A model generated the notes under the pieces. The model ran no database searches. It was not told the DNA's origin and saw only the letters and a program-made list of their open reading frames with translations. A stretch of DNA of 24,670 nucleotides from an uncultured Clostridia bacterium (lineage in GTDB: Bacteria; Bacillota; Clostridia; Christensenellales; Aristaeellaceae): positions 1 through 24,670 of the forward strand of contig CALCQO010000006.1 in the NCBI GenBank assembly GCA_937894675.1, in the 5' to 3' direction. Positions within the stretch are counted from its first letter, which is position 1, and the number at the start of each line of letters is the position of its first letter. The position numbers and the translations under genes are program-made. Of the stretch, positions 7,553 through 17,300 are shown in pieces.

Positions 7553-8409
7553 TGGAGCAGCCAACCCTGATCGACAAACTGAATAAAAACGGCAGCCGAC
7601 TGAGCAAGAGCCACCGGAAACTCGCTGAATTCATCAGCCAGCATTACGATAAAGCGGTTTTTATGACCGCCGCGCGCCTGGCCCAGGTGGTGGGCATTAG
7701 CGAAAGCACGGTCGTGCGCTTCGCAACCGCCCTGGGATATGAGGGATATCCCCAGATGCAGCGGACCATGCAGGAGATTGTCCGCCACCGCCTGACAAGC
7801 GCCCAGCGCTTCGCCATGACCACGGATTTGCCAGTCAAGGACGCCATCGACTCGGTGCTGCGCATGGATATGCGCAACATCAGAACCACGCTGGAGCAGA
7901 TTAATGAAGAAGCCTTCGACAGGGCGGTGGACATCATATCCTCGGCACGCTCCATTTATGTATTGGGGCTGCGCTCCGCGGCGCCTCTAGCCGCTTTTTT
8001 TACCCACTACCTGCATTATATTTTCAATGATGTGCGTACGGTGAAGGATTTAAGCCATGACATCTTTGAGACCATTTCCCGCATCGACAAGCAGGATGTT
8101 CTCATCGCCATCAGCTTTCCCCGGTACTCCAACCGCACGCTGGAGTCCATGCATTTTGCCCACAGCAGGGGCGCGACCGTCATCGGCTTAACCGACGGGC
8201 CTCTCAGCCCCCTGCACGACGCTTCCGATATCTGCCTGGACGCCCAGACGGAGATTGCCTCCTTTGTGGATTCCATGGCTGCCCCCATGTCCCTTGTCAA
8301 CGCGCTGCTGACGGCGCTGGGCATCAAGAACCAGGAAACACTGACCAGTAACTTCAGCGACCTGGAGGGAATCTGGGATAAGTACCGCATCTATGCCGGC
8401 AGAGAATAA
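7552..8409 (+). CDS. MurR/RpiR family transcriptional regulator (HTH plus SIS domain)
   Basis: The 285-residue product has an N-terminal helix-turn-helix of the RpiR type: RKLAEFISQHYDKAVFMTAA, then VGISESTVVRFATALGYEGYP, at about 22-64. A SIS sugar-phosphate-binding domain runs from about 115 to 255, with IYVLGLRSAAPLAAFF near 140 and VLIAISFPRYSNRT near 183. Such proteins sense phosphosugars and control sugar catabolism or wall recycling. No sugar operon is adjacent, so the ligand is unknown. The ATG at 7552 shares a base with the surE stop codon. The last 17 bases overlap the flavoprotein gene. Confidence 0.93.
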   Translation: MEQPTLIDKLNKNGSRLSKSHRKLAEFISQHYDKAVFMTAARLAQVVGISESTVVRFATALGYEGYPQMQRTMQEIVRHRLTSAQRFAMTTDLPVKDAIDSVLRMDMRNIRTTLEQINEEAFDRAVDIISSARSIYVLGLRSAAPLAAFFTHYLHYIFNDVRTVKDLSHDIFETISRIDKQDVLIAISFPRYSNRTLESMHFAHSRGATVIGLTDGPLSPLHDASDICLDAQTEIASFVDSMAAPMSLVNALLTALGIKNQETLTSNFSDLEGIWDKYRIYAGRE

Positions 8410-9649
8410 CAGGGTCATCGTCATTGGCGGCGGGCCAGCGGGCATGATGGCCGCCCATTCCGCGCTGCAGGAAGGCGCGGATGTTGTACTGCTTGAAAAG
8501 AACGAAAAGCTTGGGAAAAAGCTGTACATCACCGGCAAAGGCCGCTGCAATGTAACCAACGCCGGCGATACGGAAGAGTTGATGCAGTCCTTCCCCCGCA
8601 ACGGGCGGTTTCTATACGCGGCGCTTCGCAGCTTCTCTCCCGCCGATTTGCAGGCCGCCCTGGCATCCCTGGGCTGCCCCACCAAGGTGGAGCGGGGAAA
8701 GCGGGTATACCCGGTTTCAGAAAAAGCGTCGGATGTGACCCGCGCTTTGCAGCGGGGCATCAGCGGAGCGGATATAAGGCTGCACAGCGCTGTACAGGCA
8801 TTGGTGATGGATAACCAGCAGATTACCGGTGTGCTGCTGGAAGACGGCCGGTTACTGCCCTGTAGGGCGGTTATTGTCGCCACCGGCGGGCTGAGCTATC
8901 CGGTAACCGGCTCAACGGGGGATGGCTACCGTTTTGCCCATGAGAGCGGACACCGCCTGCAGGACAGGTACCCATCCCTTGTGCCCATCGAGCTGGATGA
9001 CGATTGGGCAAAGAGCCTGCAGGGGCTTAGTCTGAAAAATGTTACGCTGACCCTGCATATCGACGGCAAGAAAAAATTTTCCGAACAGGGAGAGCTGCTG
9101 TTTACCCATTTTGGTATCTCCGGCCCCCTGAGCCTGTCCGCCAGCTGCCATTTGGCGGGGATAGACGCGCAGCGCGTGCAGATGACGCTGAACATGAAAC
9201 CCGCCCTGACCCAGCAGACCCTGATTGCCCGGTTGACAAAGGACCTGCAGGAGAACGGCCGGAAAATGCTCAAGAGCATCATGCCCGGTTATCTCCCCCA
9301 TGCCATGGCGGAACTTTTCCCCGCAATCGCCGGGGTGGAGGACACAAAATTCTGCAACCAGATTACCGTTCAGGAAAGAGAGAAGCTTGCTTCTGTCCTG
9401 CAGAATATCCCCCTGCGCTTCTCTTCCCTGCGCTCCTTCCAGGAAGCTGTCGTCACAAGGGGAGGGGTGGATGTAAAGGACATCAACCCCTCCAGCATGG
9501 CGTCCAAACATGTGAAGGGCTTGTACTTCGCGGGCGAAGTGCTGGATGTGGACGGGTATACCGGCGGTTTTAACCTGCAGATTGCCTTTTCCACCGGTTT
9601 TCTTGCCGGCATGTCCGCGGCGGAATATATCAATAACCAACAAAGTTAA
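8393..9649 (+). CDS. NAD(P)/FAD-dependent oxidoreductase, HI0933/YhiN/BaiN family
   Basis: The 418-residue flavoprotein begins with a Rossmann dinucleotide motif IGGGPAG (G12, G14, G17). The HI0933-family signature LGKKLYITGKGRCNVTNAG follows at about 41-59. An internal ATGGLSYPVTGSTGDGY segment lies near 163-179. The C-terminal FAD motif FAGEVLDVDGYTGGFNLQ lies near 379-396. The family contains BaiN, reported in bile-acid dehydroxylation, but most members have unknown substrates, and nothing here points to bile acids. The start at 8393 lies inside the end of the RpiR gene with only a weak ribosome site, suggesting translational coupling. Length is typical. Confidence 0.92.
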   Translation: MPAENNRVIVIGGGPAGMMAAHSALQEGADVVLLEKNEKLGKKLYITGKGRCNVTNAGDTEELMQSFPRNGRFLYAALRSFSPADLQAALASLGCPTKVERGKRVYPVSEKASDVTRALQRGISGADIRLHSAVQALVMDNQQITGVLLEDGRLLPCRAVIVATGGLSYPVTGSTGDGYRFAHESGHRLQDRYPSLVPIELDDDWAKSLQGLSLKNVTLTLHIDGKKKFSEQGELLFTHFGISGPLSLSASCHLAGIDAQRVQMTLNMKPALTQQTLIARLTKDLQENGRKMLKSIMPGYLPHAMAELFPAIAGVEDTKFCNQITVQEREKLASVLQNIPLRFSSLRSFQEAVVTRGGVDVKDINPSSMASKHVKGLYFAGEVLDVDGYTGGFNLQIAFSTGFLAGMSAAEYINNQQS

Positions 9650-9657
9650 GAGGAATT

Positions 9658-10611
9658 ATGCACTATATTGTCATGGATTTGGAATGGAACCAGCCCCTGA
9701 GCTACCACAGTACCCCTTTCCGGAGGGTAGGCGACCAGCTGATGTTTGAAATGATCCAGATTGGCGCAGTTAAGCTGGACGAAAACCGGCGGCTGGTTGG
9801 CTCTTTCAACCGCCACATCGCGCCGACCCATTACCAGAAACTGCACCCGCGCATCAGCCGCATCACCGGCATCGCCCAAGAAGATTTAGCCCACGGGCCA
9901 AAGTTTCAGGAAGCGCTTGAGCAGTTCGCGGCCTGGTGCGGTGAAGAATTCACCATGCTGACATGGGGCTGCGACGATATCTCCATCCTTGCCCAGAACA
10001 TGGAGTTCTTCAAAGTGGAGAATACCCTTCCCCCCATCTATGACCTGCAGCCCTTATTCGGGCGCATCATCGACGGCGGAAAAAACAGGCACAGCCTGCG
10101 CAAGGCCATGGCGCACTACGGCATCCGCCCCATAGCGGACCATTCCTTCCACAGCGCGGTGGATGACGCGTACTATTCGGCCTTGGTATTCCAGCGTTTC
10201 CCCTCCGCCCAAGAGGTGCTGGATTTCCCGGAAACCCCCAAGACACTTGGCCGCACGGGAGATAAAGCCCAGAAGAAGACAGCCCAGAAACGTATCACAG
10301 ATATCAAAGCCGCACTGAAAAGCAGGACGGCCATGTGCCCCCCCTGCCCTGTCTGCGGCAAGAGAACCATTGTCCCCGAGGGCTATGTGCCCCAAAGCGG
10401 GGAATTAACCTACCTGGCTTTGGCGGACTGTAAAAAACACGGTCTGCTGAAATCCGAAATCCAGTTTTCGCCTATGCCCCAGGGCGGGTATCAGATGACC
10501 AGCCGGGTGTCCTTGTCCGAGGAGCAGAACCCGGCGTATGTGCGCACGAAGCACCTGCAATGGGCGCAGAAAGTGGCCAAGCTGAAGGAAAAGGAGGAGC
10601 CCGCGTGCTGA
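9658..10611 (+). CDS. DEDDh 3'-5' exonuclease with C-terminal zinc ribbon
   Basis: The N-terminal 185 residues form a DnaQ-like exonuclease: D7 and E9 in MDLEWN, D106 in WGCDD, and the HxAxxD motif H165/D170 that defines the DEDDh class. This domain resembles KapD/ERI-1-like enzymes that trim RNA or DNA. The last 130 residues are less usual: a CPVCG knuckle near 229-233 and a DCKKHG near 257-262 form a probable CxxC...CxxH zinc ribbon, which may bind nucleic acid. The start ATG at 9658 follows AGAGGAA, eight bases after the flavoprotein stop. The final seven bases overlap the GTG start of the next gene. Substrate is unknown. Confidence 0.85.
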   Translation: MHYIVMDLEWNQPLSYHSTPFRRVGDQLMFEMIQIGAVKLDENRRLVGSFNRHIAPTHYQKLHPRISRITGIAQEDLAHGPKFQEALEQFAAWCGEEFTMLTWGCDDISILAQNMEFFKVENTLPPIYDLQPLFGRIIDGGKNRHSLRKAMAHYGIRPIADHSFHSAVDDAYYSALVFQRFPSAQEVLDFPETPKTLGRTGDKAQKKTAQKRITDIKAALKSRTAMCPPCPVCGKRTIVPEGYVPQSGELTYLALADCKKHGLLKSEIQFSPMPQGGYQMTSRVSLSEEQNPAYVRTKHLQWAQKVAKLKEKEEPAC

Positions 10612-12263
10612 TCAGCCTAAACGGGATTCAAAAGGAATACCTGCATCCCGTCACAGTGGCGCAGGTTGTTCGGGACCTGCTGCCCGACATGCATCGGCAA
10701 GTATTGGGATGCTTTTGCAATGGTCCCGTGCTGGAGCTGAACCACATGCTGCAATCAGGCTGCGCGATGCAGGCGCTTACCTACCAGGATGAGGAAGGCC
10801 GCCGCATCTACGAGCGCACCCTGCGCTTTGTGCTGCTGATGGCGGTCAAGCGCTGCTTTCCCGGCGAGCAGGTGCGTATTGAGCACTCCATCGGCAGCGG
10901 CATCTATATCATCCTGAAGGAACAGCGGCTCTACCCCAACGATGTCCTAACTATCGAGGATACCATGCGGGATATCGTGAAGGAAGATTTGCCTTTGGTG
11001 AAGTCCAGGTGGTCCAGGGAGGAAGCCATCGACTACTTTAAGCGGCAGGAGGATGATGAAAAAGCCCGGCTGCTCTCCTACCGGCCTTATGATTTTTTCA
11101 ACATCTACCAATGCGGCGGTCTGGCGGAATACTTCTACGGCGCCATGCTGCCCTCCACCGGCTGGGTGCCCGTGTTTGCGCTGCACCCCAAGACGCCGGG
11201 TTTTGTTATGCTGCTCCCCTCCAAGGAGGATGACAGCAAACCGGCTGCTTTCGTCAGTCAGCCCAAGCAGATGGCTACCTTCGCCCAAAGCAACTATTGG
11301 TGCCGGGTGCTGGACTGCACGGACGCGGCGGACTTGAACGATTTAATCAAGCAGGACAGGCTTCGGGATTTTATCCGGGTGAATGAAGCGCTGCACGACA
11401 AGTCCATCGCGGAAATCGCCGCCGACATTGTGGACAGGGGTTCCCGGGCAATCTTCATTTCCGGCCCTTCCTCCAGCGGGAAAACCACCTTCGCCAACCG
11501 CCTCAGCATCCACCTTCGGGTAAACGGCCTGCGCCCCGTCCTGATTTCCATGGACGATTTTTACAGGAACCGTTCCGACCTGCCGGTGGAGGAGGACGGG
11601 CAGCCCGACCTGGAATCCCTGTACGCGCTGGATGTTCCCCTGTTTCAGCAGTGCCTTGCCAGCCTGATATCCGGGCAGGAAACGCCTATGCCCCGCTTTG
11701 ACTTTACCACCCAGAAGCAGACACGCGGCGCCTATACCATGCATATAGAGCATGCCCAGCCTCTGATTATCGAAGGCATCCACGGCTTGAACCCCATGCT
11801 GCATGAAGGGTTTGATCCGAGGATTCTGTTTAAAATCTACATCAGCGAACTGACCTGCCTGAATCTGGACAACCACAACCGGATTCGTACCACCGATGCC
11901 CGGCTGCTGCGGCGCATTGTGCGGGATTACCAGTTCCGCAATACCACCCCGCTGGAAACTCTGGCCATGTGGGACAAGGTGCGCAGGGGCGAGGAAAAAT
12001 GGATTTTCCCCTATCAGGAAAACGCCGATATGATGTTCAACTCCGCCCTGCATTATGAACTGCCCATCCTCAAGCGCCTGTCCTTTGACATGCTGCGCAC
12101 CATTCCCCGCGACAACATGCATTACCTGAAAAGCAACCGCATTGTAAAAATCCTCAACTATCTGTTGGAAGCGCCGGAGGATATCCTGAGCGAGATTCCC
12201 CCGCTGTCCATCCTGAGGGAGTTTATCGGCGGCAATACCCTGTACTCAGACCACGTCAAGTAA
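10605..12263 (+). CDS. TGS-domain nucleoside kinase (uridine kinase-like)
   Basis: The 552-residue product has an N-terminal TGS-like domain (about 1-65), then a region like the second additional domain of threonyl-tRNA synthetase (to about 220). A C-terminal uridine kinase/phosphoribulokinase domain carries Walker A GPSSSGKTT at 287-295, followed by LISMDDFYRNR and IIEGIHGLNP. This TGS-SAD-kinase fusion is a recognised clostridial/Thermotoga family annotated as nucleoside kinase; the true substrate is uncertain. The GTG at 10605 was chosen because AAGGAGG (10591-10597) is seven bases upstream and the TGS fold begins immediately. An in-frame ATG at 10560 has no such site and lies deep inside the preceding gene. 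Confidence 0.88.
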   Translation: MLISLNGIQKEYLHPVTVAQVVRDLLPDMHRQVLGCFCNGPVLELNHMLQSGCAMQALTYQDEEGRRIYERTLRFVLLMAVKRCFPGEQVRIEHSIGSGIYIILKEQRLYPNDVLTIEDTMRDIVKEDLPLVKSRWSREEAIDYFKRQEDDEKARLLSYRPYDFFNIYQCGGLAEYFYGAMLPSTGWVPVFALHPKTPGFVMLLPSKEDDSKPAAFVSQPKQMATFAQSNYWCRVLDCTDAADLNDLIKQDRLRDFIRVNEALHDKSIAEIAADIVDRGSRAIFISGPSSSGKTTFANRLSIHLRVNGLRPVLISMDDFYRNRSDLPVEEDGQPDLESLYALDVPLFQQCLASLISGQETPMPRFDFTTQKQTRGAYTMHIEHAQPLIIEGIHGLNPMLHEGFDPRILFKIYISELTCLNLDNHNRIRTTDARLLRRIVRDYQFRNTTPLETLAMWDKVRRGEEKWIFPYQENADMMFNSALHYELPILKRLSFDMLRTIPRDNMHYLKSNRIVKILNYLLEAPEDILSEIPPLSILREFIGGNTLYSDHVK

Positions 12264-12286
12264 CCGCGCGTCAAGGAGTTTTCCCC

Positions 12287-13141
12287 ATGAAAACTGCATT
12301 TTTTATCAGGAACGCTTTTCTGGATACCCCTTCCTTCCGGCAGATACAACAGGATATGCAGGATGCCGCCAACGCCCTTGGCTTTCAATTTCAGCCGCGC
12401 ACCAACGCGGATTTTGTCTCGCCCATCCAAACAAAGGATCTCCCTCCCGCCGCGCTGTTCTGGGATAAGGATATAAGGCTTGCCAAGCTTTTGGAGCATC
12501 AGGGGATGCGCCTGGTGAACCCGGCGCAAGCCATTGAGGTATGCGATGACAAGACCCTGACCTATCTGGCGCTGCAAAACCAGCTGCCCATGCCCCAGAC
12601 CCTGCTGTGCCCCATGACCTTTGGCACGCTGGGCTATGGTGAAATGGCGTTTTTGGAGGAAGCGGCCCAAGCACTGGGCTGGCCATTCATCATCAAGGAA
12701 GGGTACGGTTCCTACGGCAACCAGGTGTACCTGGTGCATGATATGCCCGAGGCTAAGGGTTTGCTGGCGCGGCTGGGAGCGGTGCCCATCCTGTTTCAAC
12801 AGTTTATCAAGGAAAGCACGGGGCGGGATATCCGCGCTTATGTAGTAGGCGGCCGGGTGGTTGCCGCCATGGAGCGGAGGAATCTAACCGGAGATTTCCG
12901 CGCCAACATTGCCGAGGGCGGTATTGGCAAGCCGTATACCATGTCTTCCGAGGAGGAGCGCATCACGCTGGATGCCGCCCAAGCGCTAAGCCTCGACTTC
13001 GCGGGGGTAGACCTGCTGTTTTCCAAAGACGGTCCCCTGCTGTGCGAAGTCAACTCCAACGCCCATTTCCAGGCGCTGAAGGAAGTTACAGGCATCAGCC
13101 CGGCTATGGAAATTGCCGCGCTGGTCAGGGAGCTGTTATGA
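12287..13141 (+). CDS. RimK-type ATP-grasp ligase, first of a tandem pair
   Basis: The 284-residue product is an ATP-grasp protein of the RimK/LysX alpha-L-glutamate ligase group, enzymes that join an amino acid to a carboxylate through an acyl-phosphate. Visible motifs are PFIIKEGYGSYGNQVYLV (ATP-binding lysine and glycine-rich loop, about 126-143) and TGRDIRAYVVGGRVVAAMER near 179-198. GDFRANIAEGG follows, then LDFAGVDLLFSKDGPLLCEVNSNAHF near 237-262, where the E and N of CEVN are the expected metal ligands. The ATG at 12287 follows AAGGAG. The stop overlaps the next start as ATGA. The acceptor molecule cannot be told from sequence; F420, ribosomal S6 or lysine pathways have no partner genes here. 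Confidence 0.88.
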   Translation: MKTAFFIRNAFLDTPSFRQIQQDMQDAANALGFQFQPRTNADFVSPIQTKDLPPAALFWDKDIRLAKLLEHQGMRLVNPAQAIEVCDDKTLTYLALQNQLPMPQTLLCPMTFGTLGYGEMAFLEEAAQALGWPFIIKEGYGSYGNQVYLVHDMPEAKGLLARLGAVPILFQQFIKESTGRDIRAYVVGGRVVAAMERRNLTGDFRANIAEGGIGKPYTMSSEEERITLDAAQALSLDFAGVDLLFSKDGPLLCEVNSNAHFQALKEVTGISPAMEIAALVRELL

Positions 13142-13980
13142 CAGGCTGGCTTGTGTATCAACAGGAAGAAATACAGCGCAACCGCTTTTTTATTGAGCAA
13201 TGGATGGAGGCGGGAAAGCGCAGGAATGCGGATATCCATTTGGTGGCAACGGAGGATATCGCCTTTGGCGTACGGGACGATCTGCCCTTTCTACTGCTTG
13301 AAGGCGAGGCGGCAAAGCCGGATTTTGCCGTCATGCGAGTGCAGCAGCCATTGCTCTCCCTTCACCTGGAAAACATGGGTGTGCCCGTGTTCAACAACTC
13401 CTATGTGAGCCGGGTTTGCAACGACAAGCGCCTGACACACTCCCTGCTGCAGGGCAAGGTGCCCATGATGGACACCGCCTTTGTGGAGGCGCATGCTTTT
13501 CAGCAGCCTTTTGCCTTCCCCGTTGTAGTCAAGGCCGCCCACAGCTGCGGCGGACGAAAGGTTTTTTTATGCCATGATGAACAGGCGTACCGGCACGCGC
13601 TGGATATATGCAGCCCTGACAGCGCTGTTGTGCAGCCCCTATGCGACACCCCAGGCAAGGATGTGCGGGTGTATGTGCTGGGAGATACCATGGTGCAGAC
13701 CATGATGCGCTTTTCCAATGACGGGGATTTTCGGAGTAATCTGGGCCAGGGCGGCAACGCCGCACCCTACGAATTGGACGAGGAAACGCTGGGGCATGTT
13801 AAAACCATCCAGTCTCTTTTCACCTTCGGCCTGGTTGGCATCGATTTTATCTTTCACCAGGGCAAATTGGTGTTCAACGAAATTGAGGACGCGGTGGGCA
13901 CCCGCATGCTGTACATCCACACGGAGCTGAACATTGTGGAGCGCTACCTCGACCACATCCTGTCGGCGGCTGCCCGTTAA
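13138..13980 (+). CDS. RimK-type ATP-grasp ligase, second of a tandem pair (divergent NEIED motif)
   Basis: The 280-residue product is a second ATP-grasp protein. It has VVVKAAHSCGGRKVFLC near 124-140 (ATP-binding lysine and glycine loop), GKDVRVYVLGDTMVQTMMRF near 174-193, and GDFRSNLGQGGNAAPYEL. GIDFIFHQGKLVFNEIEDAVGTRM lies near 238-261. Where the first protein has the usual E-V-N metal pair, this one has NEIED, so the second ligand position appears to be Glu. The same NEIEDxVGxRM pattern is recalled from clostridial proteins of unknown function. The ATG at 13138 overlaps the previous stop by four bases (ATGA), so the pair is made together, perhaps acting in sequence on one substrate or as a heteromer. 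Confidence 0.85.
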   Translation: MTGWLVYQQEEIQRNRFFIEQWMEAGKRRNADIHLVATEDIAFGVRDDLPFLLLEGEAAKPDFAVMRVQQPLLSLHLENMGVPVFNNSYVSRVCNDKRLTHSLLQGKVPMMDTAFVEAHAFQQPFAFPVVVKAAHSCGGRKVFLCHDEQAYRHALDICSPDSAVVQPLCDTPGKDVRVYVLGDTMVQTMMRFSNDGDFRSNLGQGGNAAPYELDEETLGHVKTIQSLFTFGLVGIDFIFHQGKLVFNEIEDAVGTRMLYIHTELNIVERYLDHILSAAAR

Positions 13981-14018
13981 TCGTCACAATATTGTTACAA
14001 ATTGGTGAAGAAAATGGG

Positions 14019-14048
14019 TTGAAGCCATCCCCCTGGTTGGGTTATAAT
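14019..14048 (+). promoter_or_regulatory. Promoter of the Smr-CotH operon
   Basis: TTGAAG (14019-14024) and a perfect TATAAT (14043-14048) are 18 bp apart in the 97-bp gap after the ATP-grasp pair. The start point would lie about 20 bases ahead of the Smr start codon. An imperfect palindrome GTcACAATATTGTtAC (13983-13998) lies upstream, where a regulator could bind. Confidence 0.6.
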
Positions 14049-14077
14049 GAAAGGGCCGCAGAGCCCGCGGAGGCAGC

Positions 14078-14308
14078 ATGGAACTGAACCTGCACGGGAA
14101 GAACCTGTTTCAGGCAAGAATCGCCGTGATGAGCGCGTTAAAAAGCGCGAAAGCATCGGACTACCGCCTGCGGGTTGTGCATGGGTACCGGGGCGGCACC
14201 GCCCTTGGGGATATGGTGCGGCAAGAGTTCCGCGACCACCCCCGCGTCCTGCGAATTGAATCCACGTCCAACCCCGGAGAAACGGTTTTCGTCCTACGGG
14301 AATACTGA
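14078..14308 (+). CDS. Single-domain Smr protein
   Basis: The 76-residue protein is little more than one Smr (small MutS-related) domain, a fold used by MutS2 for nuclease or RNA-binding activity. It has the LDLHG-like start (LNLHGKNLFQAR, residues 3-14), the central RLRVVHGYRGGTALGDMVRQEF near 31-52, and the closing HPRVLRIES...GETVFVLREY. The central loop reads HGYRGGT instead of the common HGxGTG, a variant recalled from small clostridial Smr proteins. GGAGG sits four bases before ATG 14078. The CotH gene follows 13 bases later with its own AAGGAG, so the two share the promoter at 14019-14048. Confidence 0.82.
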   Translation: MELNLHGKNLFQARIAVMSALKSAKASDYRLRVVHGYRGGTALGDMVRQEFRDHPRVLRIESTSNPGETVFVLREY

Positions 14309-14321
14309 TAAGGAGAACAGA

Positions 14322-17300
14322 ATGCGTTCTACCCCCGCCAAGAGAAACCCCCGCAAACCACGCAAGACGGAGCGCCGCCTCGCGCTGGTGATTTTTTGCG
14401 TCGCAGTTTTAGCCCTTTTTATCATCTTCGGGCCCAAGGAGCCTGTGATCAAAGCGCTGAATGTGAACCCCGACGGCCAGGTTACGCTGTCTCATCAAGG
14501 GCTTGTCATCAGCGAACTGATGAGCGACAACGCCTCCGCCTTGCCTGATGAGGGTGGCAATTTCCCCGACTGGCTGGAGGTCTGGAACTCCACATCCGAG
14601 CCCATGGATCTGGAAGGCATCACCCTGTCCAACCGCTCGGACAAGGCAAAATTCCTGTTCCCCAAAATGACGCTGGAACCTGACAGCCGGGTCATCGTTT
14701 TTTGCGATAATCAAAACCAGAATGAAGCGGGCAAGCCCTTCCACGCCAAGTTTAAACTAAGCTCCATCGCCTGCACAGCTTATCTGTTTGATACTTCCGG
14801 GCATGTGCTTTCCTCGGTGGAAGCGCCTACCCTCAACGCCAATGAAACCTACTACCTCAACGAGGAAAATGTATATGTTAAGGGGGAAAACATCTTCTCC
14901 CCCGGGTTTGCCAACACCATGGAAGGCCATGAAGCCTACATGAACAGCTACCGGGTGGATAACGGCACCCTGCTGCTCAACGAAATCATGGCCGCGCCCC
15001 GCACAGGCCTTCGGGATGAGGATGATGAGCTGAGCGACTGGATTGAGCTGAAGAACAGCGGTACGGAAACCATCGACCTAAGCCATTTTGCCCTAAGCGA
15101 TAACGAGCAGCGGCCGGTGAAGTGGATTTTCCCCCAGGGATCCATCATCGCCCCGGGCGGCACCTACCTGGTATTCTGCTCGGGCAAGGACCGGCCCAAC
15201 ATCGGCGGATATCCCCACACCAATTTTTCCATCGCAGCCGAAGGGGAAACCATCACCCTAAGCACCCGGCAGGGGCAGTTGGTGGACCGCATCGTGTTTG
15301 ACAACCTGCCCTCCGACAACAGCTACGGCCGCAACCCCGCCACAGGGGCATGGCAGATTTTCACCGTCGCCACCCCAGGCGTGGAGAATGACAGCGCCGG
15401 CGCCGCTATGGCGGACCGCTTCCTGCGCTCGCTGAACACCAGCGGCGTGTATATCAGCGAAGCCATGAGCAGCAATAACAGCATCCAGCTGGGGCAGAAC
15501 CAGGTGTATTCCGACTGGGCGGAGATTGTGAACGAGAGCGATAAAACCGTCGATCTATCCCTCTGGGGGCTGAGCGACAATATCAACTGGCCGCGCAAGT
15601 GGCAGTTCCCCGCCGGTACCACCATCATGCCTGGCGAACACAAGGTAATTTATCTGGATAAAAGCCCCACCGCGGGCAGCAACGCAGCAAGCCTGAGCGC
15701 GTCCTATGCCCTCAAGCGCCTGGGGGGTGAAACTCTCACCCTGGCGGATCCCACCGGGCGGGTGCTGGACAAGATGCTGATGCCGGCTGTGCCCGTTGAT
15801 ATTTCCTACGGCCGTGCACCCGGGAGGGACGGCTTTTTTTATTTCGATGGACCTACCCCCGGCGCCGCCAACGGCACAGGCTTTACCGGCTTCGCCGCCA
15901 ACCCGGTGCTGTCCAAAGCGGGCGGGTTGTATAAGGAGAATATCGAGGTTGCCCTCAGCGTGACCGGCGGCGCCACCATCCGCTACACGACGGACGGCTC
16001 TGTGCCCACCCTGGAAAACAGCATAGAGTATAAAGAGCCCATTCAAATCAAGGAAACCGTGGTGCTGCGCGCCCGGGCGTTTACCCCGAACCTGCAACCA
16101 TCCGCCATCACCACGGCGACCTATGTGATGAAAACCTACTTTTCCATGCCCGTTGTCTGCCTGACCACCGATCCCGACGAACTGTGGAACCAGGAAAACG
16201 GCATGTACGCTTCCGGCGTGGGGGTTGATTTAACCAGCTATAAATATATTCCCTTTAAGAACCCCACACCTACCTACCGCACCTTCGGCAAGCAGTTCCG
16301 CCCCGGGTACGCGGAAATGTTCAACTCGGAAACCGCGGATGTGGTGTTCAGCCAGGGCGTGGAGTTCGGACTGATTGGCCAGTATTCCCTGGACATGCCG
16401 CAGAAATCCTTCAAGGTAAAAGCCAAGGCATCCCTGGGCTCGCGGTATTTCAACGCCAAGGTGTTTGAGGACCGCCCCTTTGAGGAGTATAAATCTCTGG
16501 TGCTGCGCGTCAGCGGCAACGACTGCGTATGGACCCGCATGGCTGACGGCGTGCAGAGCCGCCTGCTGGAGCAGATTCCTGACACGACGGTCATTCACCA
16601 AGCCTGGCAGCCGGTGATTGTCTACCTCAACGGCCAGTATTGGGGGCATTACAATCTGCGGGAGCGGGTCAGCCGGTACTTTGTCGCCCAGCATGAAGGA
16701 ATCCCCCTGGAAAAGGCCGATGACATGACCATTTTGGAAGCCAGCTGGAAATCCTACCACGGTTCCAACTCCGAATACCGGGCGATGATTGAGAAAATCA
16801 AAAACAGCTCCCCCGCCACCAACCCGGAAGATTTGCAGTACATTCTGGACAATGTGGATGTGGACAACCTGTTTGATTTTGTCATCTTCCAGATGTTCTT
16901 CGCCAATACCGACTCGGGCAACATCCGCTTCTATCGGGTGCCCGGCGGCAAGTGGAGATGGATTATCTTTGATATGGACTACGGCCTGTTCCGCGCCGCC
17001 AATAACGGCGTGCGAAACATGATGAACCCCAAGGGACACGGCTCCAACGACGATATCGATAACACCATCTGGGTAAAACTGCTGGAAAACCAGGAGATGC
17101 TGGACAAGTTCCTCACCCGCTTTGGAGAGATCTTCCGTTTTTTGACAACTGACCGCATGCTGGCGCAGATCAATGACAGCTATAAGCTGCTAAGCCCGGA
17201 AATGAACATGCACTTTGAGCGCTGGGCCGCGCTGAACCTGAAGAACATCTCCATGGAGCAGCCCCAGACGGTGGACGGCTGCCTGCGCTACTGGGATGCC

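Noticed and set aside
8912..9643. 243-residue open frame antisense to the flavoprotein gene
   Set aside because: Typical reverse-strand shadow in GC-rich DNA; the plus-strand frame carries all family motifs.
10560..10604. Upstream ATG start for the TGS nucleoside kinase
   Set aside because: No ribosome site there, while GTG 10605 follows AAGGAGG by seven bases.
14175..14321. 49-residue upstream extension of the CotH protein
   Set aside because: It overlaps the Smr gene in another frame and is low-complexity; ATG 14322 has AAGGAG and leads directly into the basic segment and membrane helix.
16230..17039. 269-residue open frame antisense to the CotH domain
   Set aside because: No domain and no start context; explained by the codon pattern of the plus-strand gene.
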